DNA of 64,000 bases from Kordia algicida OT-1 (lineage in GTDB: Bacteria; Bacteroidota; Bacteroidia; Flavobacteriales; Flavobacteriaceae): positions 3,695,339-3,759,338 of the forward strand of contig NZ_DS544873.1 in NCBI RefSeq assembly GCF_000154725.1, read 5' to 3'. The position numbers were made by a program, and so were the translations under genes. The notes beneath the pieces are model-generated. The model searched no databases, was not told the DNA's origin, and worked only from the letters and a program-made list of their open reading frames with translations. Below are positions 50,846 to 59,625 of the stretch, piece by piece (positions within the stretch are counted from its first letter, which is position 1; each line of letters begins with the position of its first letter).

Positions 50846-52294
50846 TTATTCCCAATCCCAACCAGTGATTAAATCAGCGTCTAGATCATTGTAGATATCT
50901 GTGAAGTAGCCATAACATTTGTAATTTGTAGGAGTTGTAGCAGTATCACAAACTAAATCATTATTGGTATGAACTCTTCTATTAAGAATAAATCTTTTAG
51001 AAACATGAAGCGCTTTGTGATCATTATTTGGACCATTGTAAATTAATAACTTCCCAAATCGACAATCAATATTGATAAATGTACTAATCTCATCAATCTG
51101 AATGATAGAATGTGACAAGTCAACTCCGTTTAGATGCGTATTTGCACAACCATATGTTCCACCTAATACAATTCCTGGTGTAAGAACGTCATTTTCTACT
51201 CCTGTACCAGAAGAGAAGAACCCGCCTATTATCTGGAGTTCAGATACATTTTCTGCACGTACAGTTTGCCCTTCAACACTAGCTCCAGCAAACCAACAGT
51301 TAATCAACATAATGTCTCTAATACGCCAAGGTAAAACTCCGCCAACCTGCGAACTTTTCATATATAATGCTCTTTTTGAAAGTCCAGACATGACAATGAA
51401 GACATTTTCCGCTGTCCATTTGGAAACCCCTGGATTATAGTCTAAAGCATGTTCGTTGGTTGGATACAAAGCATGGTCTGTTTGTTCTTGTGGAGATAGT
51501 AAAGAGATAACATTAGTATCATAGGTTTGTTCTGCAACTTGAATAGATAAGTTTTTAAGTCCTCCACCAGAGTTATTAGCTGCAACTTCTCCAACAAACC
51601 TTAAAAAACCAGATTCTTCTTGTGAGTAATTAGGTATACTTGAATAAGCTTGATTGATGTAAAGTCTTGTTCCGTGTGCAGAAGTACCCATATTGCCTTC
51701 ACCTTCTATTACAACTCCAAAGGTAATGTCACTAATTGCGGAGTAAAATTTATATCTTCCTGACGGAATAAAAATAGTTTTTCCAGGTCTTGTGAAAAAT
51801 GCAGAATTAAATATAGAAACCCCAGAATCATTTGGGAAGGCGTTAATAGGATCAAATTGCGCATATTTTAACGCTGCATTTAATGCCCATGAGGTATCTC
51901 TCCCTGCGGTATAATCGGGACGTGCGCCAAACCATCGTAGATTTAATGCTCCACGATCCCATTGACGAATCCATCTTCCATCTGTTATATCTATAGCTTT
52001 ACAAACCATACCATCATAGTTTTCATTATACCCGACTTTAAAAATACTTGTATCATCGAATACTGGATCTAATGTTGAGTTTTCCTCAAAAATAAATAAA
52101 CCGCTACCACCATCGTTTTTGTCCCAGAATCCTTGAACATATACAATATCTCCATCAGATGCTGAATACGGATCAGGATTTGAAATCGTTTCAGGATTGT
52201 CAGAACTAATAGGAAAATCAGGGTCAAAATTAGGGTTTGGAATAGTAGTAACTGTTAGATTATATAATCTTGCCATATTTTCTACTGTTATCAT
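50846..52294 (-). CDS. Tailspike/pectate-lyase-like beta-helix protein B
   Basis: A 482-residue paralogue of protein A with the same order of blocks: DIVYVQGFWDKNDGGSGLFIF, NYDGMVCKA, RWIRQWDRGALNLRWFGARP, PGKTIFIPSGRYKF, EGEGNMGTSAHGTRL (about 192-206), LINCWFAGASVEG, LQIIGGFFSSGTG and a conserved end block FINIDCRFGKLLIYNGP. It differs in an extended N-terminus (ARLYNLTVTTIPNPNFDPDFP). There is again no signal peptide. The stop is followed by a strong terminator. The tandem arrangement implies duplication with divergence of the loops, as expected of proteins that bind variable glycans; that is inference. Confidence 0.65.
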   Translation of the reverse strand: MITVENMARLYNLTVTTIPNPNFDPDFPISSDNPETISNPDPYSASDGDIVYVQGFWDKNDGGSGLFIFEENSTLDPVFDDTSIFKVGYNENYDGMVCKAIDITDGRWIRQWDRGALNLRWFGARPDYTAGRDTSWALNAALKYAQFDPINAFPNDSGVSIFNSAFFTRPGKTIFIPSGRYKFYSAISDITFGVVIEGEGNMGTSAHGTRLYINQAYSSIPNYSQEESGFLRFVGEVAANNSGGGLKNLSIQVAEQTYDTNVISLLSPQEQTDHALYPTNEHALDYNPGVSKWTAENVFIVMSGLSKRALYMKSSQVGGVLPWRIRDIMLINCWFAGASVEGQTVRAENVSELQIIGGFFSSGTGVENDVLTPGIVLGGTYGCANTHLNGVDLSHSIIQIDEISTFINIDCRFGKLLIYNGPNNDHKALHVSKRFILNRRVHTNNDLVCDTATTPTNYKCYGYFTDIYNDLDADLITGWDWE

Positions 52295-52627
52295 AATTTT
52301 TTAAGTTTTAGTTTTTAAAGCTTTTATTCTTTAAAAAGATTAATATTTGTTTGAATTTACTGCTGAGAATTGTTGATACAAATAAACTGCAAATAAGCCG
52401 AAAAACGCAGTGATAGCAAGGATTTCAGCTGCAAAGACAGGAAGTGTTTAGGAGTTTTTTGAGGTAAGTAGAACGTAAGGAAATACGCTTATATTTTTCT
52501 GTTAACAACGAATTAACTTTATATGCCGTAAATAGTTTTTTGTTGTTAAAATTTTCACATAAAAAAACGCATCAACTGTAAAATTGATGCGCTTTTTAGC
52601 TTTTGTATTTATTTTGAGAATTTTTTC
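52295..52627. other. Intergenic gap: leader of beta-helix gene B and operon terminator
   Basis: About 330 bp. It contains the 5' leader of gene B (an AAAACTTAAAAAATT stretch directly before the ATG), AT-rich sequence without a clear promoter box, and the terminator of the polysaccharide operon. No further gene is seen. Confidence 0.5.
52563..52597 (-). terminator. Intrinsic terminator of the polysaccharide operon
   Basis: AAACGCATCAA and TTGATGCG arms with flanking A/T runs, 31 bp downstream of the last operon gene. Confidence 0.85.
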
Positions 52628-54745
52628 CTAGTTGTCTTGAATTAAGAAAGTTGCTCTTGTAGTTTGTACCATATCGTCAAAGTCAATGGCAAATTTGTTG
52701 TTTTGAATCGCATCAAACATGTGTAACAATTCTTCATACTGACCTTTCTCAGGTGTTTTAGAAGCCAATTCCTTTACTTTAACGCCATATCCTGTCAATT
52801 TGGTAAAATCGTCCATGATAATTGTTTTTGCGTCGTAATGCACTTCTAAATTCTCTTTTTGGTAGCCTTTGTTTCCAACAGCAAAGTATTGCAAACTTCC
52901 TACTGAACCATCTTCATATTTTAATAAGATAGAAACGTTATCGTCACTACGAATTTGCTCGTTTTTTGGACTTAGTTTTTCTACACTTACCGATTTGATT
53001 TTTGATTCTGTTAAGAACGTGATTAAGTCAATAAAATGACAAACTTCGCCAACTACGCGTCCACCATGTTCGTGTAATGCATCTGTAGCAGGTCTAAAAC
53101 CAGCATTGATTCGGTAACTTACGAATAATGGATTTTCACGAGTTGTGGTATGTTTTTTTATTTCTTGTGCATATTTGCTAAAACGTCTGTTGAAACCTGT
53201 AAGCAATAAGGGTTTGTTTTGAATGCTATCATCATTATAGAAATCAACAATTTTGTTTAAATCTTCTGGAGTTGTTGCCAACGGTTTTTCTACAAATACG
53301 TGTTTTCCAGCTTGCAACGAACGTAATGTTAATGATGCATGGTCTTTGTGTTGTGTTGTGATAAAAACCACATCTACTTCAGGATCTTGTAATACATCTT
53401 CGATTTCAGAAGTTGTGTATTTTGCATCAAAGTGTGTAGCAACGGTTTTTCCTTTGTGTCCAGTTCTGTTTACGACTGCATAGAGTGAATATTTGTCCTT
53501 CATTTTCTCCATGTTTGGCAAATGCATCGCTGTGGCAAAACTTCCTGCACCAACTAAGGCTACGTTGAGTTTTCCTTTTTTGGTATAACTGTTATTGACA
53601 ACTACTTTGGAGCTAGGTTTTGCATTTACATCATTGTCATACGAAAGCAATACAATAATTGGTTTTTCCGGACTTTGTAAAGATGCATATGCTTCTTCTG
53701 CTTGCTCAATTGGATATGTTTTGTTGATTAATGGTTCGAGGTTTACTTTTCCTTCATGTACCATTTTCAAATATTCTGTCATGTTACGATTTTCCGTCCA
53801 ACGTACATATGCGTATGGATAATCGTGTCCTTTGTCTTCATATTCTCTGTCGTAACGTCCAGGACCGTACGAAGTAGAGATTTTAAAGTCTAATTCTTTT
53901 TTATAGATATCAGCACGTTTGATTTCCATTCCAGAAACGCCCACTAAGATCACGCGACCTTTCTTTTTGGTTGCTTGGAATGCTTCCGATAACGGTTCGC
54001 TACTTGCTGTTGCGGCTGTAAATATTACGGCGTCTGTTCCGTAACCGCCAGTATAATCGGTCACTCTTTTTACTAAATTTTCTTTGGCAGGATTTAATAC
54101 GACATCTGCGCCTAATTCTTTGGCAATTTGCAAACGATCGTCGTTAATATCACTAACAACGGTACGAACACCAGAGTTTTTTAAAAATTGAACCGTTAGT
54201 AATCCTAAAATTCCAGCTCCGATAACGACACAATATTCGCCTAAGCGTAAATCGGCACGACGCACACCTTGCAAGGCAATTCCACCTAGTGTTACGGTGG
54301 AAGCAAGTTTCAAATCGAGTCCTTCAGGAACTTTCATCACAAGATTTTCAGGAACTACGGCATATTCTGCATGATTGGCAATTCCTGCGCCTGCAGCGGC
54401 AACTTTGTCTCCAACTTGAATGTTTTGTACGCCTTCTCCAACGGCAATGACAATTCCTGAGTTGGAATATCCTGTTGGCGTTCCGTATTTTACTTTTTGC
54501 TGTACTTTAGAGAAAGCTCGTGCAATTCCTTGCGACTTTGCAAGATCGATTACTTTTTTTAAGTTTTCTGGTTGCTTGATGGCTCTCATCAGAAGATTTT
54601 CACCACTATTTCCAACACTTTTAAGTTCTGTACCTGCGGAGATACAGCTATATGATACCGCGATTAATACTTCTCCCGCTGATAATATTGGTGATGGCAC
54701 TTCTTCTGCCATTACCTTTCCCTTTTTTATAATTGCTTGTAACAT
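52628..54745 (-). CDS. Bi-domain oxidoreductase (MDR + Gfo/Idh/MocA)
   Basis: A 705-residue fusion. Residues about 1-375 are a zinc-type alcohol dehydrogenase (MDR): GEVLIAVSYSCISAGTE, YSNSGIVIAVGEGV, VGDKVAAAGAG and the Rossmann motif CVVIGAGILGLLTVQFLK. Residues about 385-705 are a Gfo/Idh/MocA dehydrogenase: LNVALVGAGSFATAMHLP, DVVFITTQHKDHASLTLRSLQAGKHVFVEKPLA with the catalytic-region EKP. Such fusions occur in polysaccharide loci and probably oxidise or epimerise a nucleotide sugar or a precursor; the substrate is not known. Its ATG overlaps the stop of the SGNH gene by 1 bp (TAATG), so it is translationally coupled and last in the operon. Confidence 0.88.
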   Translation of the reverse strand: MLQAIIKKGKVMAEEVPSPILSAGEVLIAVSYSCISAGTELKSVGNSGENLLMRAIKQPENLKKVIDLAKSQGIARAFSKVQQKVKYGTPTGYSNSGIVIAVGEGVQNIQVGDKVAAAGAGIANHAEYAVVPENLVMKVPEGLDLKLASTVTLGGIALQGVRRADLRLGEYCVVIGAGILGLLTVQFLKNSGVRTVVSDINDDRLQIAKELGADVVLNPAKENLVKRVTDYTGGYGTDAVIFTAATASSEPLSEAFQATKKKGRVILVGVSGMEIKRADIYKKELDFKISTSYGPGRYDREYEDKGHDYPYAYVRWTENRNMTEYLKMVHEGKVNLEPLINKTYPIEQAEEAYASLQSPEKPIIVLLSYDNDVNAKPSSKVVVNNSYTKKGKLNVALVGAGSFATAMHLPNMEKMKDKYSLYAVVNRTGHKGKTVATHFDAKYTTSEIEDVLQDPEVDVVFITTQHKDHASLTLRSLQAGKHVFVEKPLATTPEDLNKIVDFYNDDSIQNKPLLLTGFNRRFSKYAQEIKKHTTTRENPLFVSYRINAGFRPATDALHEHGGRVVGEVCHFIDLITFLTESKIKSVSVEKLSPKNEQIRSDDNVSILLKYEDGSVGSLQYFAVGNKGYQKENLEVHYDAKTIIMDDFTKLTGYGVKVKELASKTPEKGQYEELLHMFDAIQNNKFAIDFDDMVQTTRATFLIQDN

Positions 54746-56385
54746 TATAGATTTAATTCTTTTATGATATATTTTGCTAATTTTTCGTGTGCATCTGCAT
54801 TAAAGTGCAATACGTCTATTTTGTCTCGTACACTTCCTTTCGTGTAAATTCCGAAATTATCTTTTGTTAAGATATATGAAGCATTTACAAAGACAACATT
54901 TTTTTCTTTACAATACTGCTGTATGGTTGCTACTAGAGCATTGTATTTTTTCTTCTGTGGATACGCTGTTTTTTCTTTATCATGCCAAAAAGGAGTAAAT
55001 AATAAAACATTTGGTTGTGCTGTTTTTTGTGTTGATAAAAAGTCAATTACAGAAAACATATTTTCTTGTATTCGTTTCCATTCAGCATCATTGTATGTGT
55101 AAGAGACATGAGGACGTTCTTTTAATTCTTCTTCAAAACTTGGATTTGGTAAAATATTTTCACCTACTTTATCATCATATACAGGTTTTGCTACTAAATC
55201 ATCAAACCAAACCGTTCCAAAGGCTCCATAAAGTAACACATGTGGTTTAATTGCTTTTACTTTTTTATCAAAACGAACACGTGTTTTTACTTTTTCCCAA
55301 TCATGAGTTCCTTTTTTAAAAGTTAATCCTTTGTAATGCCATTTACTAGTTCCATCTTCAAAAATCACTTGAAAATCTATACAGTATAATTTTGCCTTTG
55401 AAACACCTTCAGCTTTACTCCATCCTTCAAATTCGAAAGTGTCAGTTGGTTTTTCAAGTATAATATTATCTCCGAGCCATTTTGCAGAGGTTGCATTTTC
55501 ATTAGTAATTTTTAATGACTTCGATCCTGTTTTGGCTATACTTTGATCCCAACCAGATTTGTTATCAAGTTTTTGATTTAATGTTCTCCAATACTGTGGA
55601 CTGCTAGAATTTACTATAGTTTCTTTTTTTACACCTTCTTTTATTTCAAGTAATGTACCAATTATTTCTGCATTAAGCCACCTTTTTATCGCAGCTCTTT
55701 TATTGTAGATGTCAATATTTTCAGTGACTGCTTCATCTACAACAGCGGTTATATTATCATTTATGTTTAGCGGAAATGGTTTGCTCTCAACCGTTGGAGT
55801 TTCGTCAACTTTCTCAGTTAATTTTTTAACTTTACTTTGATAGTTTTTAGATTCAATTTTTTTTATGGAAGGTCTTACATCATCTGCCAAGCAATCCCAT
55901 GGAGTAACAGAAATAAGTAATCGCGTTGCTTGTGTTGCTTCAATTCCTTTTTTTGCAATTATCAATTTTTCAGGAGTTTTCATACCTCCAATAGATAAAT
56001 TGTAAGTGTTATAGTTTGTTAGTGCCGCTATTTTTCTTGAAACTAAATTTTGATATGCATCTTGAATATCTTCTCCCTGAACCACACGCATTTGAGAAGA
56101 ACCTACAATCAGTAGTTTGTTTCCTTCTGTTTGTTTTAGATTTTTTAATACTTTATCCATTAACTTTCCGCTAGTAGGGTCAAAAGTCAAGTCATTTTGA
56201 GCAATGAGTGAGTCCGTCAATATAGTTGTTGAAGAAGCCATTTTTTTTATGCCTTCATTGAATTCTAGGTACGATTGCGCTTTTGGATCGCTCATAAAAA
56301 TACTTTTTATCGTAAAAGATAATCCTATGAATAGTGCGACTGCTATGACTGTCTGAATGAGAAATATACGATGTTCTTTTTTCAT
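54745..56385 (-). CDS. SGNH-type acyltransferase partner with inserted carbohydrate-binding-like module
   Basis: A 546-residue protein anchored by one N-terminal helix (about 6-28), with the rest outside the cytoplasm. An SGNH/GDSL core is split in two. The nucleophile block KLLIVGSSQMRVV (Ser96 or Ser97) lies in the N-terminal half, and the DVLHFNADAHEKL block (Asp524, His527) at the C-terminus. In between, about residues 255-415, lies a jelly-roll-like module (SGWDQSIAKTGSKSLKI, FEFEGWSKAEG, KKGTHDWEKVKTRVRFD, FGTVWFDDLVA) ending near the NILPNPSFEE segment; it resembles carbohydrate-binding modules. By position beside an MBOAT protein it is the likely AlgJ/AlgX- or PatB-type partner that places acyl groups on the polysaccharide. 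Confidence 0.8.
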   Translation of the reverse strand: MKKEHRIFLIQTVIAVALFIGLSFTIKSIFMSDPKAQSYLEFNEGIKKMASSTTILTDSLIAQNDLTFDPTSGKLMDKVLKNLKQTEGNKLLIVGSSQMRVVQGEDIQDAYQNLVSRKIAALTNYNTYNLSIGGMKTPEKLIIAKKGIEATQATRLLISVTPWDCLADDVRPSIKKIESKNYQSKVKKLTEKVDETPTVESKPFPLNINDNITAVVDEAVTENIDIYNKRAAIKRWLNAEIIGTLLEIKEGVKKETIVNSSSPQYWRTLNQKLDNKSGWDQSIAKTGSKSLKITNENATSAKWLGDNIILEKPTDTFEFEGWSKAEGVSKAKLYCIDFQVIFEDGTSKWHYKGLTFKKGTHDWEKVKTRVRFDKKVKAIKPHVLLYGAFGTVWFDDLVAKPVYDDKVGENILPNPSFEEELKERPHVSYTYNDAEWKRIQENMFSVIDFLSTQKTAQPNVLLFTPFWHDKEKTAYPQKKKYNALVATIQQYCKEKNVVFVNASYILTKDNFGIYTKGSVRDKIDVLHFNADAHEKLAKYIIKELNL

Positions 56386-56390
56386 AGCTG

Positions 56391-57830
56391 TTAAAATTGA
56401 AAGTATATAAATGCCTGATTGTCGTCGCTACCAAATAAAAGTACTAAGAAGATTGCCAATCCAAATAATGCGCCTTGTAAATACGGATTTGAGAACATGT
56501 GTCCTTGGTTTTCTTCTACTTCTTTATAATATTTCGTTCCGAAGAAATGACCAATTACCGTAATTCCAAATAGTGCAATAAATGCGATTGGAATTCTGTA
56601 ATTTATAGATTCTTGGAAAGTAAACATGTTTTGTAATACTTGTGCCGCATCACCAAATGTTTGTGCTCTAAAGAATACCCAAGTGACCATTACAAATATC
56701 ATGGTTAAAACCCACGCACTTACGGTATAAAGCGAAGTGCCAAATTTTGAAAATTTGAAGTTGTCGGAGTATTTTGTTTTGTATAATTTGTGAATGATTA
56801 ATGCCGCGCCGTGCAATCCGCCCCAAACGACAAAGTTCCAGCTTGCACCGTGCCAAAGTCCTCCAAGGAGCATGGTAAGCATTAAGTTTCTGTAGTAAAA
56901 TATCTTTTTAGATACTCTACTTCCTCCAAGTGGAATGAACAGATAATCACGTAGCCAAGTGGAGAGACTGATATGCCATTTTCTCCAAAAAACAGTAATG
57001 TTTGTAGCATTGTATGGCATGTTGAAGTTTTCCATCAGGCGAAAGCCTAATAATGCTGCTACACCAATTGCCATATCTGAATATCCTGAAAAATCACAGT
57101 AAATCTGAATACTGTATGACATCACACCAATCCAAGAAGAAAGCGTTCCGTATTGATCTGGGTTTGCAAATAACGGATCAGAGAACTTTGCAATATTGTC
57201 TGCAATGACCACTTTTTTTACGAGCCCTAATAGAAAATAGTTTGCCGCTAGTTGAAAGTTGATGTCTTTGAAACGTTGGTTTACTTTTAACTGCGGAATG
57301 AAATCAATAGCTCGTACAATTGGTCCTGCCACTAATTGTGGAAAGAAGGTAACGTACAATGAAAATTCAAAAAAATCTTTGGAAGGTTTCATTTTTCCGT
57401 AGTAGATATCTATTGTATAACACATGGATTGAAACGTGTAAAAGGAGATTCCTACAGGAAGTATGACATCAACAAAGAAATTTGTTCCTGCAACATCGTT
57501 TACGGTTCCTAAAAAGAAGTTTACATATTTAAAATATGCTAAAAACCCTAAATTGGTTACCAAACTAATGATAAGAAAGAGTCTCTTTTGCTTTTTAGAG
57601 GAACTTTGATGTATTTTTTTACCAGCAATATAATCGACTACTGTTGAGAATAGTATGAGTAGAATGAATATTGGATTCCACGACATATAAAAGTAATAAG
57701 ACGCTAAAAGCAAGAATATGATTCTCGCTTTTAGTTTTGTGTCTTCATCTTTTATGCTGCCTAGTACAAACCAATATACTGCAAATACGATGGTAAAGAA
57801 TACTAGAAAAAGAGATGTTGAAAATATCAT
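56391..57830 (-). CDS. MBOAT family O-acyltransferase (AlgI-like)
   Basis: A 479-residue integral-membrane protein with about 11 hydrophobic segments. The MBOAT signature is complete: FQSMCYTIDIYYGKMKPSKDFFEFSLYVTFFPQLVAGPIVRA in pieces, FWRKWHISLSTWLRDYLFIPLGGSR, and LGGLWHGASWNFVVWGGLHG with His327 and His340. AlgI-type proteins move acetyl groups from cytoplasmic donors across the inner membrane for O-acetylation of exported polysaccharide. The SGNH partner gene starts 5 bp after it, a standard pairing. The neighbourhood of nucleotide-sugar genes supports capsule or exopolysaccharide O-acetylation. Confidence 0.94.
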   Translation of the reverse strand: MIFSTSLFLVFFTIVFAVYWFVLGSIKDEDTKLKARIIFLLLASYYFYMSWNPIFILLILFSTVVDYIAGKKIHQSSSKKQKRLFLIISLVTNLGFLAYFKYVNFFLGTVNDVAGTNFFVDVILPVGISFYTFQSMCYTIDIYYGKMKPSKDFFEFSLYVTFFPQLVAGPIVRAIDFIPQLKVNQRFKDINFQLAANYFLLGLVKKVVIADNIAKFSDPLFANPDQYGTLSSWIGVMSYSIQIYCDFSGYSDMAIGVAALLGFRLMENFNMPYNATNITVFWRKWHISLSTWLRDYLFIPLGGSRVSKKIFYYRNLMLTMLLGGLWHGASWNFVVWGGLHGAALIIHKLYKTKYSDNFKFSKFGTSLYTVSAWVLTMIFVMVTWVFFRAQTFGDAAQVLQNMFTFQESINYRIPIAFIALFGITVIGHFFGTKYYKEVEENQGHMFSNPYLQGALFGLAIFLVLLFGSDDNQAFIYFQF

Positions 57831-57845
57831 CTAGTTATAATTGTG

Positions 57846-58397
57846 TTACTGAGGCAATTTGATATTTCTAACCGTTAGCATTTTTTTGTTAATTACACCT
57901 TGGTCATTGTAAAAGTAAAACTTCACTTGCGTGAAATCTTTTGGTAATAATTCAAAATCTTGTACAACGACAACACCATCATCTAAGCTAAATAGTTTAC
58001 AGGCTGCCGGCACTTGTCTTGATTTTCTTTTTCTGTAAATCGCATCTTTAAATTTTGATGGATCTTTTGCATAGAAAACCGCAGAAACTTTTAAGTCTTC
58101 TACTTTCGCATAATCTGTATCAGATTCTAATCCGTAGATGAGCTGGTATTTGTCTCCACCTTTGCTTTCTAAAGAAATAAAATCAACTTTAATATCATCT
58201 GCAAAGTCATATCCGTTGTCAAAAACATAGTTCAACTGTGGCGGAACATCTGTTAATTTTGGATATGTTGGCGTTGTTACTTCAGGTTTTACTTCTTCTG
58301 TTTTTTTGTCATTTTGTTTTGGTTCTGTTTTCTTTTTTTCGTCCGATCCACATGCGATCAGAAAAAGACCAAGAACTAATACTAATGCTTTTTTCAT
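57846..58397 (-). CDS. Lipoprotein of the polysaccharide operon, function unknown
   Basis: A 183-residue lipoprotein (MKKALVLVLGLFLIAC, lipobox LIAC, Cys16). A Lys/Glu/Gln/Thr-rich flexible stretch (about 18-45) follows, then a compact beta-rich domain (about 48-183) with two cysteine-free strands before PAACKLFSL and a closing KFYFYNDQGVINKK. I do not recognise the family. Its place between wecC and the MBOAT gene, with 15-20 bp spacing on each side, ties it to polysaccharide assembly or modification; it may be a periplasmic accessory of the acylation pair. Confidence 0.65.
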   Translation of the reverse strand: MKKALVLVLGLFLIACGSDEKKKTEPKQNDKKTEEVKPEVTTPTYPKLTDVPPQLNYVFDNGYDFADDIKVDFISLESKGGDKYQLIYGLESDTDYAKVEDLKVSAVFYAKDPSKFKDAIYRKRKSRQVPAACKLFSLDDGVVVVQDFELLPKDFTQVKFYFYNDQGVINKKMLTVRNIKLPQ

Positions 58398-58417
58398 TGT
58401 TTTTTGTTTTTTACTAA

Positions 58418-59620
58418 TTAACTTACGTTACAAAAATCGATAACAGTTTTATTTACTGTTAAATCTTTAAATTCGTTATGTGCCACTAAATATACAATAA
58501 TATCTGCTTGTGCTACAGCTTCTTGCATATCGTGTATTTCATATTTGTCGTGCGATTTTACGTTTGGCTCAACAGCCAACACATCAAAACCGTCGTTTAT
58601 TAACGTGTTGGTTACTAATAATGCTGGTGATTCACGTAAATCGTCAATATTAGGCTTGAATGCCAATCCCATACAAGCAATTTTTGCATCTCTACCGTTG
58701 TCTATTTTAAATTGTAAAGCAGTACTTTTTACTTTTTCAATAGCCCATTCTGTTTTGTAATTGTTGATTTCTCTTGCCGAACGAATGATTTTCGCTTCTT
58801 CTGGAAATTCTGAAACAATAAACCAAGGATCAACGGCGATACAGTGTCCACCAACGCCTGTTCCTGGTTGTAAAATGTTTACTCTTGGGTGTTTGTTTGC
58901 TAAATTGATAAGCTCCCAAACATTGATTCCTGCTTTGTCACAAATGATTGAAAGCTCGTTTGCAAAGGCAATTTGCACGTCTCTTGATGAGTTTTCTACC
59001 AATTTACACATTTCTGCGGTTTTTGAGTTGGTTTTGTGCAATTCTCCTTTTACAAAATGTCTGTAGAATGCTACTGCTTTTTCGGTTGATGCTGCATTAA
59101 TTCCACCAATAGCTCTATCGTTATGCTCCAATTCGTAAATTACGTTTCCTGGTAATACACGTTCTGGACAATATGCCATGTATATTTTTCCTGCCAATTC
59201 TGGGCGTTCTGCTTCAATTACCGCTTGCATTTTTTCGGTAGTTCCTACAGGACTTGTAGATTCTACTATGACCAAAGCTCCTTCTTTTAAAGTTGGTAAT
59301 AATGCTCTTGTTGCCGATTCTACATAAGAGATATCTGGCTCATAATCACCTTTAAACGGTGTTGGTACAGCAATTAAGTATACATCTGCTTCTACAGGTG
59401 ATGTGCTTGCGGTTAAGAATCCATCCTTTACTACTTTGTGAACCAAACCATCTAAGTCTGGCTCTACAATGTGGATTTCTCCTTTATTAATAGTATCTAC
59501 TACATGTTGATGAATATCAACTCCTGTTACTTTTATTTCTTTACTTGCAATTAATGCTGCTGTTGGAAGTCCGATATATCCTAGACCTACCATTACCACA
59601 CTTGGTTTGTTATTCCCCAT
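58418..59620 (-). CDS. wecC: UDP-N-acetyl-D-mannosamine dehydrogenase
   Basis: A 400-residue UDP-sugar dehydrogenase that oxidises UDP-ManNAc to UDP-ManNAcA with two NAD+. It has the Rossmann start VVMVGLGYIGLPTAALIASK, the CPERVLPGN block, and the active-site loop GVGGHCIAVDPWF with Cys260. The SKEIKVTGVDIHQHVVDTINKGEIHIVEPDL opening (in pieces) is typical of WecC rather than UDP-Glc dehydrogenases. Immediately downstream (in transcription) of wecB with 5 bp spacing, as in other loci that make ManNAcA. Length is normal. Confidence 0.92.
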   Translation of the reverse strand: MGNNKPSVVMVGLGYIGLPTAALIASKEIKVTGVDIHQHVVDTINKGEIHIVEPDLDGLVHKVVKDGFLTASTSPVEADVYLIAVPTPFKGDYEPDISYVESATRALLPTLKEGALVIVESTSPVGTTEKMQAVIEAERPELAGKIYMAYCPERVLPGNVIYELEHNDRAIGGINAASTEKAVAFYRHFVKGELHKTNSKTAEMCKLVENSSRDVQIAFANELSIICDKAGINVWELINLANKHPRVNILQPGTGVGGHCIAVDPWFIVSEFPEEAKIIRSAREINNYKTEWAIEKVKSTALQFKIDNGRDAKIACMGLAFKPNIDDLRESPALLVTNTLINDGFDVLAVEPNVKSHDKYEIHDMQEAVAQADIIVYLVAHNEFKDLTVNKTVIDFCNVS

Positions 59621-59625
59621 GATTG

